Shown: positions 10,347-20,084, counted from the stretch's first letter. The stretch is 64,000 nucleotides of DNA from Streptomyces adelaidensis (GCF_016598475.1 NZ_JAEMUX010000002.1:150491-214490); one strand, 5' to 3'. A program made the numbers and translations. Notes: generated by a model from the sequence alone, not told the origin.

Positions 10347-12017
10347 TCAGACCTCTTCCTCTATGGTCCCGCTCGCCCCGATGTACCAGGTGCGATGCGC
10401 GTCGCCCGGATACGGCGGGGCGAAGCGGCGCAGCTGGGCGGTGAGTACCTCGGGCGGTACCGGGTGCTCGCGGCGGGCGTTGCGTCGTATCAACTCGTCC
10501 TCGTCGACCAGGATCACGGCGTGGGTGATCAGGGCGTTACGGCGCTGGGCGACCGTGTGGACCAGCGAGCGCTGCCGGTGGCTGAGCGAGGTGGCGTCCC
10601 ACACCACCGTCCCCCCGGCGGCCAGCGCCCCGTCCAGCCGGTCGAGCCCCGCACGCAGGACGTCCGTGTTGGCCCGCTGATCGGCACGCGCGCCATGCGC
10701 CTCGCGCAGCTCGTCCAATGACACGTACGCGTCAACGCTCGTGAGCCCCCGCCCGAACGTGCTCTTGCCACTCCCCGCCGGACCGGCCGAAAGGATCAAC
10801 TTCGGGAAGGCACCCGACCGCCAGCGCCAGGTCGCGGCGACGGCCTCGTCCGCACCCCCGATCCGCCCCCGCGCATACGCCTCCCGCGCCTCGGCCCGGC
10901 ACCGGACGGCCGCGTCGGCCGGCAGCCCGGCGAACGCCTCCCGCAGGGCACCCTCGTCCAGGCCGCCCACCTCCTCGGCATACAACGCCGACCACTCCAC
11001 CTGCTCACGCGCCTCCACCGTCCCCGCCGTGGCCCGGGCGACCGCGTGCAGCAGACCGAGATCGGCGGCGAGGGACAGCCGCGCCAGACCGCTACGGCGA
11101 TCCTCGTCCGGATACGGCCGGTGCAGCGCCGGATGCAGCCCCACGAGGTCGGCGACCCGACGCGCGAGCGGCATGCCGAGCACCCCGGCGAGCCGTGCCG
11201 CGACCCGCGCCCGCCGGCCTCCGGCTCCGTCGTGCAACAGCGCGGCCAGTACGCCGACGAGCCGGTCGTCCCCGGTCCGCCCCGCCGCGTCGAACCGGGC
11301 GACGGCCTCCGGGTCGCCCTCGCCGGACAGCCCGACGGCCTCCGCCAGCGCCGTGGCGTCCACGGTCGCGCCCGAGCGCAGCGCCCACAGCGCTGACTCA
11401 GCCCCCAGCCCGTTCTCCACGACAGCCGCGTGCATCCAGTGCTTATCCGTCCGCACATGCCCGGCCCGCACCCACTTGGCCACCCGCGCCCCGAACTCCT
11501 CCGCGCCGAACCCCTCCACGACCCGGACGACATACCCCTCCTGCCGCCCGAGATCCAGCCGCAGCGCGCGCAGCACCCGCTCGTCGAACACACCCCGCCA
11601 CAGGACCCGCGGCACAGGCACCCCGAGCCCCCGCAGAAAGTCCACCGTCCGGTCCCACTCCAGACAGCGCCCGTCCCCGTCCCACACCGAGAACCCGTAG
11701 AACCAGCTCTCCAGGTCGTCATACGCGATCGAGTGCCGCGCGAACACGTTCTCCCCACACACCCGCCAGCCCTCGGGTATGCCGTACCCGATCCGAGCCT
11801 GGAGCGCCTTGACCCACGTCCGGGACGGATGATGGGCCGAGTCGAGCGACCGCGCGTGCAGGCCGTCGGCGTACAGCGTCGTGTTCTCCCCGTCGAGCTT
11901 CTCCGTCACCACGACCTCGCGGCCGCGCATCCCGGCCAGATCGGTGACCCGGACATCATCGGCGGTCGCGCCGGGGGACCAGGGCAGATGCCTGGTCCGC
12001 GGATAGTGCGTACGCAT
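10347..12017 (-). CDS. RNA ligase fused to polynucleotide kinase
   Basis: ATG 12017 is chosen for the GGGGGAA about 10 bases upstream and because the ligase fold begins at once; it gives 556 residues. The ligase part (about 1-240) has motif I K40-L-D-G-E-N with the nucleotidyl lysine K40, motif III-like FYGFSVWD, motif IV EGYVVR and motif V VAKWVR. The C-terminal part (about 400-556) is a P-loop kinase: GPAGSGKST at 412-420 and WDATSLSHRQR near 473-483, like phage-type polynucleotide kinases. The middle (about 240-400) is helical and of unknown role. From family knowledge the protein should phosphorylate 5'-OH ends and seal RNA nicks. It is the first gene of a leftward pair with the MJ1316-EEP-2H-nucleotidyltransferase gene. 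No toxin or cargo gene is adjacent. Confidence 0.88.
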   Translation of the reverse strand: MRTHYPRTRHLPWSPGATADDVRVTDLAGMRGREVVVTEKLDGENTTLYADGLHARSLDSAHHPSRTWVKALQARIGYGIPEGWRVCGENVFARHSIAYDDLESWFYGFSVWDGDGRCLEWDRTVDFLRGLGVPVPRVLWRGVFDERVLRALRLDLGRQEGYVVRVVEGFGAEEFGARVAKWVRAGHVRTDKHWMHAAVVENGLGAESALWALRSGATVDATALAEAVGLSGEGDPEAVARFDAAGRTGDDRLVGVLAALLHDGAGGRRARVAARLAGVLGMPLARRVADLVGLHPALHRPYPDEDRRSGLARLSLAADLGLLHAVARATAGTVEAREQVEWSALYAEEVGGLDEGALREAFAGLPADAAVRCRAEAREAYARGRIGGADEAVAATWRWRSGAFPKLILSAGPAGSGKSTFGRGLTSVDAYVSLDELREAHGARADQRANTDVLRAGLDRLDGALAAGGTVVWDATSLSHRQRSLVHTVAQRRNALITHAVILVDEDELIRRNARREHPVPPEVLTAQLRRFAPPYPGDAHRTWYIGASGTIEEEV

Positions 12018-12164
12018 GATGAACGTTCCCCCGTGCCAGCCGATGTGCCTGATCAGCGTAGGAGCGGGGGTGAGGGCGGGCCAACGGATTACGTGCGGCT
12101 CAGTCCGGCCGGATCGCCACGGCCGCCGCTGGTTCGTGGTCGCGCCGCTCACTGAGGCGGTGCC

Positions 12165-12345
12165 ACTGGGACGTCAAGACGCGTCCGTGGAAGGCCGGCG
12201 GCGGCCCCGAGGCCGAGGAGTACTGGACGCGGCCGCAAACCGTCCAGGTCAAGCGCGCGGCGAAGGCCACGGTCAAGCCGCGCCGGATCTGGTCACGAAG
12301 GGCAAGAAGGCCACCGCCGGCAGCACGCCTCAAGACCACCCGCCG
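12165..12345 (+). pseudogene. decayed copy of the secreted protein at 6575-7402
   Basis: Translating this stretch gives WDVKTRPWKAGGGPEAEEYW and PQTVQVKRAAKAT, then after a frame change VTKGKKATA and the relic of STGVLKTT. The intact protein at 6575 has WKVGVSLRLWKADGG, RTVQLKRAAKAT, VTKGQKITVTG and STGVLKTT in the same order. The copy has lost its start, has at least one frame shift and one internal deletion, and cannot be functional. Confidence 0.7.
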
Positions 12346-12411
12346 AACCGCCCCCTGCCATGTGGGCCACCAGAGGAGGTCCCTCAACTCTTGGCCTCCC
12401 CATGCTGGAGG

Positions 12412-12576
12412 ACCGCCGGGGCATAGGCGACACGGGGTCCAGGAGCCGCCCGGCACGGCGGGTGATCCGGGCCAGGAGCGTGCCATTGGCCGCGTAGACG
12501 TCGTACATGTCGTCGGCCTCCGGAACAGCCCGGTTGATGGAGCACCATGGGCTGCCACTCGATCCGTCATGGATTC
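12412..12576 (-). pseudogene. remnant reading DDMYDVYAANGTLLARITRR
   Basis: On the minus strand a short stretch encodes DDMYDVYAANGTLLARITRR followed by AGRLLDPVSP. This fits a pattern I associate with conserved Streptomyces proteins of unknown function (MYDVYDAxGxxLARIxRRxGRxLPWPRR). The reading degenerates on both sides and no start is visible. From 12577 to 12926 I see no gene or repeat I can support. Confidence 0.4.
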
Positions 12577-12926
12577 GGAAGGATGAGAGTGCCTCGCGAA
12601 CCCCCGGTCGCCCGGACCGTGGTGCGAAGACCCGGGCCGGCGGGGCGGCTGCCGGGCCGCGCGCGGTCGACAGCCGGATCGTTCGCGGATCGCATGCCGT
12701 CCGCGCAGTCGGCCAGGTCGACGACGAGCCGGGCCAGTGCCTCGAACCCGACCTTGAGTAGCCGGTCATGCCTGTCGTGCTCCCCCGAAGAATTTCGTCG
12801 GCTGACGATCTTCATACGACACATTCCGGCGCAGTACGGCGACTCTGCCTGCCGGCGCAGGTGGGTACGAAACCTCCCCGGACGCTCCACGCGTCGGCCC
12901 AGCTGCCTGTGGGAAGCCCTCCGGGT

Positions 12927-12954
12927 TTGACCTGCGTCACTCTCGGGGTAATCT
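12927..12954 (+). promoter_or_regulatory. sigma-70-type promoter for the rpsJ (S10) operon
   Basis: TTGACC at 12927-12932 and TAATCT at 12949-12954 are separated by 16 bp, close to the principal (HrdB-type) consensus. It would give a leader of about 380 nt before rpsJ. The leader contains a CCTCCC-GCC-GGGAGG hairpin near 13030-13046 but no other feature I can name. Confidence 0.55.
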
Positions 12955-13338
12955 CTCCGGCTCGATTGGCGGAGCCGCTGCCCCGTATGGCAGACTAGCG
13001 GGGTTGCTCGGTCGAGTGTTGATGCTGCGCGCCTCCCGCCGGGAGGACCGGAAGCGAGTCCCACGGTACTCGTCGCCCTAACTGCCTCACGGCAGCGCTG
13101 GGGCGGACGTACGGGAATCTTTCGGGAAGTGTCAGTGCGGCGCCGGCCAGGCACCCGGTGGGCTTCCGCCCCCGGCCTGCGGTTCCGGAAGGGCCGCGTT
13201 TCCCGGACTGGGGATGCTCGAACAAGGGGCATCTATGTCGGCGGGGGCGCGACACACCCGACCGCGTGGGTCGGAGGAGCGGGTCAGGGAACACCGGGTT
13301 CCAGAGCGTTAAACCAGACAAAGGACTACTGAGTAGCC

Positions 13339-13647
13339 ATGGCGGGACAGAAGATCCGCATCCGGCTCAAGGCCTACGACCACGAGGTCATCGATTCCTC
13401 GGCGAAGAAGATCGTCGAGACGGTGACGCGCACTGGTGCGTCGGTCGCGGGCCCGGTGCCGCTGCCCACTGAGAAGAACGTGTACTGCGTCATCAAGTCG
13501 CCGCACAAGTACAAGGACTCGCGCGAGCACTTCGAGATGCGCACGCACAAGCGCCTGATCGACATCCTCGACCCGACGCCCAAGACCGTTGACTCTCTGA
13601 TGCGACTCGACCTCCCGGCCGGTGTCGACATCGAGATCAAGCTCTGA
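13339..13647 (+). CDS. rpsJ: 30S ribosomal protein S10
   Basis: This 102-residue protein ([55 protein letters not shown]) is full-length S10, which binds the head of the 30S subunit and, as NusE, can take part in antitermination. It is the first gene of the S10 operon, preceded by a leader of about 380 nt. AAGGA at 13321-13325 is the likely ribosome-binding site, unusually far (13 nt) from ATG 13339. No oddities in the coding region. Confidence 0.98.
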   Translation: MAGQKIRIRLKAYDHEVIDSSAKKIVETVTRTGASVAGPVPLPTEKNVYCVIKSPHKYKDSREHFEMRTHKRLIDILDPTPKTVDSLMRLDLPAGVDIEIKL

Positions 13648-13664
13648 AGGCCGGTGATCTGAGA

Positions 13665-14309
13665 ATGGCTAAGCAGATCAAGGGCATCCTGGGCGAGAAG
13701 CTCGGCATGACGCAGGTGTGGGACGAGAACAACCGTGTTGTTCCGGTCACCGTCGTCAAGGCCAGCCCGAACGTCGTCACCCAGGTCCGTACGAACGACG
13801 CCGACGGCTACGAGGCGGTCCAGATCGCCTTTGGCGAGATCGACCCTCGCAAGGTGAACAAGCCCCTCAAGGGTCACTTCGCCAAGGCCGACGTCACTCC
13901 CCGCCGCCACCTCGTCGAGATCCGCACCGCGGACGCCTCCGAGTACACGCTGGGTCAGGAGATCTCCGCCGAGGTCTTCGAGGCCGGCGTCAAGGTGGAC
14001 GTGACCGGCAAGAGCAAGGGCAAGGGCTTCGCCGGTGTCATGAAGCGTCACAACTTCAAGGGCCTCGGCGCCGGTCACGGCACCCAGCGCAAGCACCGCT
14101 CCCCCGGTTCCATCGGTGGCTGCGCCACCCCGGGCCGTGTGTTCAAGGGCCTCCGCATGGCGGGTCGCATGGGCAACGAGCGGGTCACCACCCAGAACCT
14201 GACCGTCCACGCCGTTGACGCGGAGAAGGGTCTGCTGCTCATCAAGGGCGCGGTTCCCGGTCCGAACGGCGGCCTCGTCCTGGTCCGCACCGCGGCCAAG
14301 GGGGCCTGA
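13665..14309 (+). CDS. rplC: 50S ribosomal protein L3
   Basis: L3, 214 residues, reaches from the 50S surface towards the peptidyl-transferase centre and helps start 23S rRNA folding. The signature loop [23 protein letters not shown] is present in the second half, along with [12 protein letters not shown] at the start. It lies 17 bp after rpsJ and 7 bp before rplD in a tightly packed operon. Length is normal for actinobacteria. Confidence 0.98.
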   Translation: MAKQIKGILGEKLGMTQVWDENNRVVPVTVVKASPNVVTQVRTNDADGYEAVQIAFGEIDPRKVNKPLKGHFAKADVTPRRHLVEIRTADASEYTLGQEISAEVFEAGVKVDVTGKSKGKGFAGVMKRHNFKGLGAGHGTQRKHRSPGSIGGCATPGRVFKGLRMAGRMGNERVTTQNLTVHAVDAEKGLLLIKGAVPGPNGGLVLVRTAAKGA

Positions 14310-14316
14310 GGTACCG

Positions 14317-14976
14317 ATGAGCACTGTTGACATCCTTTCGCCTGCCGGCGAGAAGACCGGAAGCGTCGAACTCCCCGCGGAGATCTTCGGCGTGGAGAAG
14401 ATCAGCATCCCGCTGATCCACCAGGTCGTCGTCGCGCAGAACGCGGCTGCCCGTCAGGGCACGCACAAGACCAAGCGCCGCGGTGAAGTCCGTGGTGGCG
14501 GCAGGAAGCCGTACCGCCAGAAGGGCACCGGCCGCGCCCGCCAGGGCTCGACCCGTGCGCCGCAGTTCGCCGGCGGTGGCGTCGTCCACGGCCCGCAGCC
14601 GCGTGACTACTCGCAGCGGACCCCGAAGAAGATGAAGGCCGCGGCCCTGCGCCACGCCCTCACCGACCGGGCCCGCCACAACCGCATCCACGTCGTCACC
14701 GGCGTGATCGAGGGCGAGACCCCGTCCACCAAGGCCGCCAAGTCGCTGTTCGGCAAGATCTCGGAGCGCAAGAACCTGCTCCTGGTCGTCGACCGCGCCG
14801 ACGAGGCCGCGTGGCTCTCCGCCCGCAACCTGCCCCAGGTCCACATCCTGGAGCCGGGCCAGCTGAACACGTACGACGTGATCGTCTCGGACGATGTGGT
14901 CTTCACCCAGGCCGCCCTTGAGTCCTTCGTGTCCGGCCCGAACACGGCCACCGACACCGAAGGGAGCGAGGCCTGA
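14317..14976 (+). CDS. rplD: 50S ribosomal protein L4
   Basis: L4, 219 residues from ATG 14317 ([20 protein letters not shown]). The extended loop that lines the peptide exit tunnel is recognisable ([40 protein letters not shown]). In enterobacteria L4 represses its own operon; nothing here shows whether that holds. Its TGA overlaps the ATG of rplW by one base, which suggests translational coupling. Confidence 0.98.
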   Translation: MSTVDILSPAGEKTGSVELPAEIFGVEKISIPLIHQVVVAQNAAARQGTHKTKRRGEVRGGGRKPYRQKGTGRARQGSTRAPQFAGGGVVHGPQPRDYSQRTPKKMKAAALRHALTDRARHNRIHVVTGVIEGETPSTKAAKSLFGKISERKNLLLVVDRADEAAWLSARNLPQVHILEPGQLNTYDVIVSDDVVFTQAALESFVSGPNTATDTEGSEA

Positions 14977-15395
14977 TGGCTACGCGTCACCCGAGCATCG
15001 CCTCCAAGGCGGCCAAGGCCGCCAAGGCCGCGCGCGTCGCCAAGGCGAAGCGCCACGCCACCGAGGGCAAGAACACCGTCGTCACCGCGCCCAGCAAGTC
15101 GTTCACGGACCACCGTGACGTCCTGCTGAAGCCGGTCGTGTCGGAGAAGAGCTACGCGCTGCTCGACGAGGGCAAGTACACCTTCATCGTCGCGCCGGGC
15201 TCCAACAAGACCCAGATCAAGCAGGCCGTCCAGGCGGTCTTCTCGGTCAAGGTCACCGGGGTCAACACGATCAACCGCCAGGGCAAGCGCAAGCGGACGA
15301 AGACGGGCTTCGGTAAGCGTGCCGACAGCAAGCGCGCGATCGTGACCCTTGCCGAAGGCGACCGTATCGACATCTTCGGCGGTCCGACCGCGTAA
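14976..15395 (+). CDS. rplW: 50S ribosomal protein L23
   Basis: L23 sits at the tunnel exit and is a docking point for trigger factor and SRP. The 139-residue protein has a lysine/alanine-rich N-terminal extension of about 40 residues ([20 protein letters not shown]...) before the standard fold beginning [20 protein letters not shown]. The extension is seen in other Streptomyces L23 proteins. The start overlaps the rplD stop. Confidence 0.97.
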   Translation: MATRHPSIASKAAKAAKAARVAKAKRHATEGKNTVVTAPSKSFTDHRDVLLKPVVSEKSYALLDEGKYTFIVAPGSNKTQIKQAVQAVFSVKVTGVNTINRQGKRKRTKTGFGKRADSKRAIVTLAEGDRIDIFGGPTA

Positions 15396-15433
15396 GCGGG
15401 TCGGATCGTCCGATATCGGACGAGGACTGAGAA

Positions 15434-16270
15434 ATGGGAATCCGCAAGTACAAGCCGACTACGCCGGGCCGTCGTGGTTCCAGCGTCGCCGACTTCGTCG
15501 AGATCACGCGGTCCACGCCGGAGAAGTCGCTGGTTCGCCCCCTGCACAGCAAGGGCGGCCGTAACAATTCCGGTCGTGTGACCGTCCGTCACCAGGGTGG
15601 TGGCCACAAGCGCGCCTACCGCGTGATCGACTTCCGTCGTCACGACAAGGACGGCGTGCCGGCGAAGGTCGCGCACATCGAGTACGACCCCAACCGCACC
15701 GCGCGCATCGCGCTGCTGCACTACGCCGACGGCGAGAAGCGCTACATCCTCGCCCCGCGCAACCTGCAGCAGGGTGACCGCGTCGAGAACGGTCCCGGGG
15801 CCGACATCAAGCCGGGCAACAACCTGGCCCTCCGCAACATCCCGGTCGGTACCACGATCCACGCGATCGAGCTCCGTCCCGGTGGCGGTGCCAAGTTCGC
15901 CCGCTCCGCCGGTGCCTCCGTGCAGCTGCTCGCGAAGGAGGGCTCGATGGCCCACCTCCGCATGCCGTCCGGTGAGATCCGCCTGGTCGACGTGCGCTGC
16001 CGCGCCACCGTCGGCGAGGTCGGCAACGCCGAGCAGAGCAACATCAACTGGGGCAAGGCCGGCCGTAAGCGCTGGCTGGGCGTCCGCCCGACCGTCCGCG
16101 GTGTGGCGATGAACCCGGTTGACCACCCCCACGGTGGTGGTGAGGGCAAGACCTCCGGTGGTCGCCACCCGGTCAGCCCCTGGGGTCAGAAGGAGGGTCG
16201 TACTCGTTCGCCGAAGAAGGCTTCGAACAAGTACATCGTCCGCCGCCGCAAGACGAACAAGAAGCGCTAG
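15434..16270 (+). CDS. rplB: 50S ribosomal protein L2
   Basis: L2, 278 residues, is a primary 23S rRNA binder needed for subunit joining and peptidyl transfer. The diagnostic [15 protein letters not shown] motif, with the histidine discussed as important for activity, is intact, as are [15 protein letters not shown] and the basic C-terminus [26 protein letters not shown] precedes ATG 15434. Confidence 0.98.
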   Translation: MGIRKYKPTTPGRRGSSVADFVEITRSTPEKSLVRPLHSKGGRNNSGRVTVRHQGGGHKRAYRVIDFRRHDKDGVPAKVAHIEYDPNRTARIALLHYADGEKRYILAPRNLQQGDRVENGPGADIKPGNNLALRNIPVGTTIHAIELRPGGGAKFARSAGASVQLLAKEGSMAHLRMPSGEIRLVDVRCRATVGEVGNAEQSNINWGKAGRKRWLGVRPTVRGVAMNPVDHPHGGGEGKTSGGRHPVSPWGQKEGRTRSPKKASNKYIVRRRKTNKKR

Positions 16271-16282
16271 GAGCGGGTTTAG

Positions 16283-16564
16283 ATGCCGCGCAGTCTCAAG
16301 AAGGGGCCCTTCGTCGACGGACACCTCATCAAGAAGGTGGACGTACAGAACGAAGCCGGTACCAAGAACGTCATCAAGACCTGGTCCCGTCGCTCGATGA
16401 TCATCCCGGCCATGCTCGGTCACACGATCGCGGTGCACAACGGCAAGATCCACATCCCGGTGTTTGTCACCGAGTCGATGGTCGGCCACAAGCTCGGCGA
16501 GTTCTCGCCGACGCGCACCTTCCGGGGTCACGTCAAGGACGACCGGAAGTCGAAGCGCCGCTAA
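16283..16564 (+). CDS. rpsS: 30S ribosomal protein S19
   Basis: S19, 93 residues ([20 protein letters not shown] ... [17 protein letters not shown]), binds the 30S head next to S13 and contacts the A-site finger of the large subunit. Full length, 12 bp after rplB. GGAGCGG precedes the start. Confidence 0.98.
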   Translation: MPRSLKKGPFVDGHLIKKVDVQNEAGTKNVIKTWSRRSMIIPAMLGHTIAVHNGKIHIPVFVTESMVGHKLGEFSPTRTFRGHVKDDRKSKRR

Positions 16565-16605
16565 CGCGGGGTGGAATGACCATGACAGACACTGGAAGGA
16601 CAACC

Positions 16606-16953
16606 ATGGAAGCCAGGGCCCAGGCGCGGTACATCCGCGTCACGCCCATGAAGGCCCGCCGCGTGGTGGACCTCATCCGTGGCATGGACGCCACGGAGGC
16701 TCAGGCCGTCCTGCGTTTCGCCCCGCAGGCCGCGAGCGTGCCGGTTGGCAAGGTGCTTGACAGCGCCATCGCCAATGCCGCGCACAACTACGAGCACACC
16801 GACGCCTCTTCGCTGGTCATCAGCGAGGCGTACGTCGACGAGGGCCCGACCCTGAAGCGGTTCCGTCCGCGCGCCCAGGGCCGTGCCTACCGGATCCGCA
16901 AGCGGACCAGCCACATCACCGTGGTCGTCAGCAGCAAGGAAGGAACCCGGTAA
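16606..16953 (+). CDS. rplV: 50S ribosomal protein L22
   Basis: L22 lines the peptide exit tunnel and is a macrolide-resistance locus. ATG 16606 ([20 protein letters not shown], 115 residues) is preferred because GGAAGGA lies six bases upstream. In-frame ATGs at 16576 and 16582 would add up to ten residues ([10 protein letters not shown]) but have a poorer site. The beta-hairpin region ([20 protein letters not shown]) is intact. The stop overlaps the ATG of rpsC by one base. Confidence 0.95.
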   Translation: MEARAQARYIRVTPMKARRVVDLIRGMDATEAQAVLRFAPQAASVPVGKVLDSAIANAAHNYEHTDASSLVISEAYVDEGPTLKRFRPRAQGRAYRIRKRTSHITVVVSSKEGTR

Positions 16954-17792
16954 TGGGCCAGAAGGTTAACCCGCATGGGTTCCGGCTCGGCATCACCACG
17001 GACTTCAAGTCCCGGTGGTACGCCGACAAGCTGTACAAGGACTACGTCAAGGAAGACGTCGCCATCCGTCGGATGATGACGTCCGGCATGGAGCGCGCCG
17101 GCATCTCGAAGGTTGAGATCGAGCGCACCCGTGACCGCGTGCGGGTGGACATCCACACCGCTCGTCCGGGCATCGTCATCGGCCGCCGTGGCGCCGAGGC
17201 CGACCGCATCCGCGGTGACCTCGAGAAGCTCACGGGCAAGCAGGTCCAGCTGAACATCCTCGAGGTCAAGAGCCCCGAGACGGACGCTCAGCTGGTTGCT
17301 CAGGCCGTTGCCGAGCAGCTCTCCTCCCGCGTCTCCTTCCGTCGCGCCATGCGTAAGAGCATGCAGGGCACGATGAAGGCCGGCGCCAAGGGCATCAAGA
17401 TCCAGTGCGGTGGCCGCCTCGGCGGCGCCGAGATGTCCCGCTCGGAGTTCTACCGCGAGGGCCGCGTGCCCCTGCACACGCTCCGCGCGAACGTGGACTA
17501 CGGCTTCTTCGAGGCCAAGACGACCTTCGGCCGCATCGGTGTGAAGGTCTGGATCTACAAGGGCGACGTCAAGAACATCGCCGAGGTCCGCGCCGAGAAC
17601 GCCGCTGCCCGCGCCGGCAACCGCCCGGCCCGTGGTGGTGGCGGTGGCGCCGACCGCCCGGCCCGTGGTGGCCGTGGTGGCGAGCGCGGCGGTCGCGGTC
17701 GCAAGCCGCAGCAGGCTCCCGCCGCCGAGGCCCCCAAGGCCGAGGCTCCGGCGGCTGCCGCTCCGGCTGAGAGCACCGGAACGGAGGCCTGA
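16953..17792 (+). CDS. rpsC: 30S ribosomal protein S3
   Basis: S3 forms part of the mRNA entry channel and helicase of the 30S subunit. It has the KH domain ([20 protein letters not shown]) and the C-terminal domain ([20 protein letters not shown]). The 279-residue protein carries a low-complexity tail of about 60 residues, first Gly/Arg-rich and then Ala/Pro/Glu-rich, longer than in E. coli but usual in Streptomyces. Start overlaps the rplV stop. Confidence 0.98.
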   Translation: MGQKVNPHGFRLGITTDFKSRWYADKLYKDYVKEDVAIRRMMTSGMERAGISKVEIERTRDRVRVDIHTARPGIVIGRRGAEADRIRGDLEKLTGKQVQLNILEVKSPETDAQLVAQAVAEQLSSRVSFRRAMRKSMQGTMKAGAKGIKIQCGGRLGGAEMSRSEFYREGRVPLHTLRANVDYGFFEAKTTFGRIGVKVWIYKGDVKNIAEVRAENAAARAGNRPARGGGGGADRPARGGRGGERGGRGRKPQQAPAAEAPKAEAPAAAAPAESTGTEA

Positions 17793-17797
17793 CCGAA

Positions 17798-18217
17798 ATG
17801 CTGATCCCCCGACGGGTCAAGCACCGCAAGCAGCACCACCCCAAGCGCCGCGGTCAGGCCAAGGGTGGTACGACGGTCGCGTTCGGCGAGTACGGCATTC
17901 AGGCCCTCACGCCGGCGTACGTGACCAACCGCCAGATCGAGGCGGCCCGTATCGCCATGACCCGCCACATCAAGCGTGGCGGCAAGGTCTGGATCAACAT
18001 CTACCCGGACCGCCCGCTCACGAAGAAGCCTGCCGAGACCCGCATGGGTTCCGGTAAGGGTTCGCCGGAGTGGTGGATCGCGAACGTGCACCCGGGCCGG
18101 GTCATGTTCGAGCTGTCCTACCCCAACGAGAAGATCGCCCGTGAGGCCCTGACTCGCGCCGCTCACAAGCTGCCGATGAAGTGCCGGATCGTCAAGCGCG
18201 AGGCAGGTGAAGCGTGA
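17798..18217 (+). CDS. rplP: 50S ribosomal protein L16
   Basis: L16, 139 residues, supports the A-site tRNA elbow near the peptidyl-transferase centre. [40 protein letters not shown] and the C-terminal [11 protein letters not shown] are conserved. Five bases separate it from rpsC. Its TGA at 18215-18217 overlaps the rpmC start. Confidence 0.98.
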   Translation: MLIPRRVKHRKQHHPKRRGQAKGGTTVAFGEYGIQALTPAYVTNRQIEAARIAMTRHIKRGGKVWINIYPDRPLTKKPAETRMGSGKGSPEWWIANVHPGRVMFELSYPNEKIAREALTRAAHKLPMKCRIVKREAGEA

Positions 18218-18441
18218 TGTCGGCCGGTACCAAGGCGTCCGAGCTGCGCGAACTGGGTGACGAGGAGCTTCTGGCGAAGCTCCGCGAAGCCAAGGAAGAG
18301 CTGTTCAACCTCCGCTTCCAGGCGGCGACGGGTCAGCTCGAGAACCACGGTCGGCTCAAGGCCGTCCGTAAGGACATCGCGCGGATCTACACCCTGATGC
18401 GTGAGCGCGAGCTGGGCATCGAGACGGTGGAGAGCGCCTGA
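18217..18441 (+). CDS. rpmC: 50S ribosomal protein L29
   Basis: L29 is a small helical-hairpin protein at the tunnel exit beside L23. ATG 18217 ([20 protein letters not shown], 74 residues) directly follows an in-frame GTG at 18214; the ATG is taken as the start. [20 protein letters not shown] is the family signature. The stop overlaps the rpsQ ATG by one base. Confidence 0.96.
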   Translation: MSAGTKASELRELGDEELLAKLREAKEELFNLRFQAATGQLENHGRLKAVRKDIARIYTLMRERELGIETVESA

Positions 18442-18728
18442 TGAGTGAGAACAACGTGACTGAGACCAACACTGAGGCGCGCGGCTTCCGCAAGACCCGT
18501 GAGGGCATCGTCGTCAGCGACAAGATGGACAAGACCGTCGTCGTCGCTGTCGAGGACCGCAAGAAGCACGCCCTGTACGGCAAGGTCATCCGCAGCACGA
18601 GCAAGCTCAAGGCGCACGACGAGCAGAACGCCGCCGGCACCGGCGACCGTGTCCTCCTCATGGAGACCCGGCCGCTGTCCGCGACGAAGCACTGGCGCGT
18701 CGTCGAGATCCTCGAGAAGGCCAAGTAA
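18441..18728 (+). CDS. rpsQ: 30S ribosomal protein S17
   Basis: S17, 95 residues, is a primary 16S rRNA binder with an OB fold. [20 protein letters not shown] and [20 protein letters not shown] are diagnostic. It is the last gene of the S10 cluster; a 99-bp gap with strong hairpins separates it from rplN. Confidence 0.98.
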   Translation: MSENNVTETNTEARGFRKTREGIVVSDKMDKTVVVAVEDRKKHALYGKVIRSTSKLKAHDEQNAAGTGDRVLLMETRPLSATKHWRVVEILEKAK

Positions 18729-18730
18729 TT

Positions 18731-18810
18731 CCTGCGGGCATCCCCGCAGGACAGTTCCGCCAGGCTCGGCAGGGGTCCTCGTCACTGAGGCCCCTGCCGG
18801 GAACCGGCAG
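18731..18810 (+). promoter_or_regulatory. three hairpins between rpsQ and rplN, two mutually exclusive
   Basis: Hairpin 1 is CCTGCGGG (18731-18738) with CCCGCAGG (18743-18750). Hairpin 2 is GGCAGGGG plus CCTC (18768-18780) with GAGG plus CCCCTGCC (18787-18798). Hairpin 3 is CTGCCGG (18794-18800) with CCGGCAG (18804-18810). Hairpins 2 and 3 share CTGCC and cannot form together. The rplN ribosome-binding site follows closely. The layout is that of an attenuator or processing site at the S10/spc boundary; function is inferred. Confidence 0.5.
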
Positions 18811-18827
18811 ACAAACAGGAGATAGAC

Positions 18828-19196
18828 GTGATCCAGCAGGAGTCGCGACTGCGTGTCGCCGACAACACTGGTGCGAAGGAAATCCTTTGCATCCGTGTGC
18901 TCGGTGGCTCCGGTCGCCGCTACGCGGGCATCGGTGACGTCATCGTCGCCACCGTCAAGGACGCGATCCCCGGCGGCAACGTGAAGAAGGGTGACGTCAT
19001 CAAGGCGGTCATCGTTCGCACCGTCAAGGAGCGCCGTCGTCCGGACGGCTCGTACATCCGCTTCGACGAGAACGCCGCTGTCATTCTGAAGAACGACGGC
19101 GACCCTCGTGGCACCCGTATCTTCGGCCCGGTCGGCCGGGAGCTGCGCGAGAAGAAGTTCATGAAGATCATCTCGCTCGCGCCGGAGGTGCTGTAA
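18828..19196 (+). CDS. rplN: 50S ribosomal protein L14
   Basis: L14, 122 residues, binds the 50S face that contacts the 30S and is the docking site for silencing factor RsfS. It begins at GTG 18828 ([20 protein letters not shown]), with AGGAGA eight bases upstream. The core [20 protein letters not shown] and [20 protein letters not shown] are intact. First gene of the spc cluster. Confidence 0.98.
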   Translation: MIQQESRLRVADNTGAKEILCIRVLGGSGRRYAGIGDVIVATVKDAIPGGNVKKGDVIKAVIVRTVKERRRPDGSYIRFDENAAVILKNDGDPRGTRIFGPVGRELREKKFMKIISLAPEVL

Positions 19197-19198
19197 GC

Positions 19199-19522
19199 AT
19201 GAAGATCAAGAAGGGCGACCTGGTTCAGGTCATCACCGGTAAGGACAAGGGCAAGCAGGGCAAGGTCATCGCGGCCTTCCCCCGTGAGGACCGCGTCCTG
19301 GTCGAGGGTGTCAACCGGGTCAAGAAGCACACCAAGGCCGGCCCGACCGCCAAGGGTTCGCAGGCCGGTGGCATCGTCACGACCGAGGCGCCTGTCCACG
19401 TCTCCAACGTCCAGCTGGTCGTTGAGAAGGACGGCAACAAGGTCGTCACGCGTGTCGGTTACCGCTTCGACGACGAGGGCAACAAGATCCGCGTTGCCAA
19501 GCGGACGGGTGAGGACATCTGA
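19199..19522 (+). CDS. rplX: 50S ribosomal protein L24
   Basis: L24, 107 residues, initiates 50S assembly. The KOW motif is at the N-terminus ([20 protein letters not shown]), followed by [20 protein letters not shown]. It begins two bases after the rplN stop, and its TGA overlaps the ATG of rplE by one base. Confidence 0.98.
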   Translation: MKIKKGDLVQVITGKDKGKQGKVIAAFPREDRVLVEGVNRVKKHTKAGPTAKGSQAGGIVTTEAPVHVSNVQLVVEKDGNKVVTRVGYRFDDEGNKIRVAKRTGEDI

Positions 19523-20079
19523 TGGCTACCACCACGACTCCGCGTCTCAAGACGAAGTACCGCGAGGAGATCGCGGGCAAGCTGCAGGAAGAGTTCTCCT
19601 ACGAGAACGTCATGCAGACCCCGGGCCTCGTCAAGATCGTGGTCAACATGGGTGTGGGCGACGCCGCCCGCGACTCCAAGCTGATCGAGGGCGCCATCCG
19701 CGACCTCACCACGATCACCGGTCAGAAGCCGGCCGTCACCAAGGCCCGTAAGTCCATCGCGCAGTTCAAGCTGCGTGAGGGCCAGCCGATCGGTGCCCAC
19801 GTCACGCTTCGTGGCGACCGCATGTGGGAGTTCCTGGACCGCACCCTGTCGCTCGCGCTGCCGCGCATCCGCGACTTCCGTGGTCTGTCCCCCAAGCAGT
19901 TCGACGGCCGTGGCAACTACACCTTCGGTCTCACCGAGCAGGTCATGTTCCACGAGATCGACCAGGACAAGATCGACCGCACCCGGGGTATGGACATCAC
20001 CGTGGTGACCACGGCGACCAACGACGCTGAGGGCCGCGCGCTCCTTCGTCACCTCGGCTTCCCCTTCAAGGAGGCGTGA
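19522..20079 (+). CDS. rplE: 50S ribosomal protein L5
   Basis: L5, 185 residues, binds 5S rRNA in the central protuberance and contacts P-site t[43 protein letters not shown] and [20 protein letters not shown] are conserved. It overlaps rplX by one base and ends 5 bp before rpsN. Confidence 0.98.
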   Translation: MATTTTPRLKTKYREEIAGKLQEEFSYENVMQTPGLVKIVVNMGVGDAARDSKLIEGAIRDLTTITGQKPAVTKARKSIAQFKLREGQPIGAHVTLRGDRMWEFLDRTLSLALPRIRDFRGLSPKQFDGRGNYTFGLTEQVMFHEIDQDKIDRTRGMDITVVTTATNDAEGRALLRHLGFPFKEA

Positions 20080-20084
20080 GCGAG

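Noticed and set aside
12577..12926. Minus-strand reading with KVGFEALARLVVDLADCADG
   Set aside because: Looks protein-like for a few dozen residues, but no start, boundaries or family could be supported.
16576..16605. Longer L22 start ([10 protein letters not shown])
   Set aside because: The internal ATG at 16606 has a much better ribosome-binding site and the usual L22 N-terminus.
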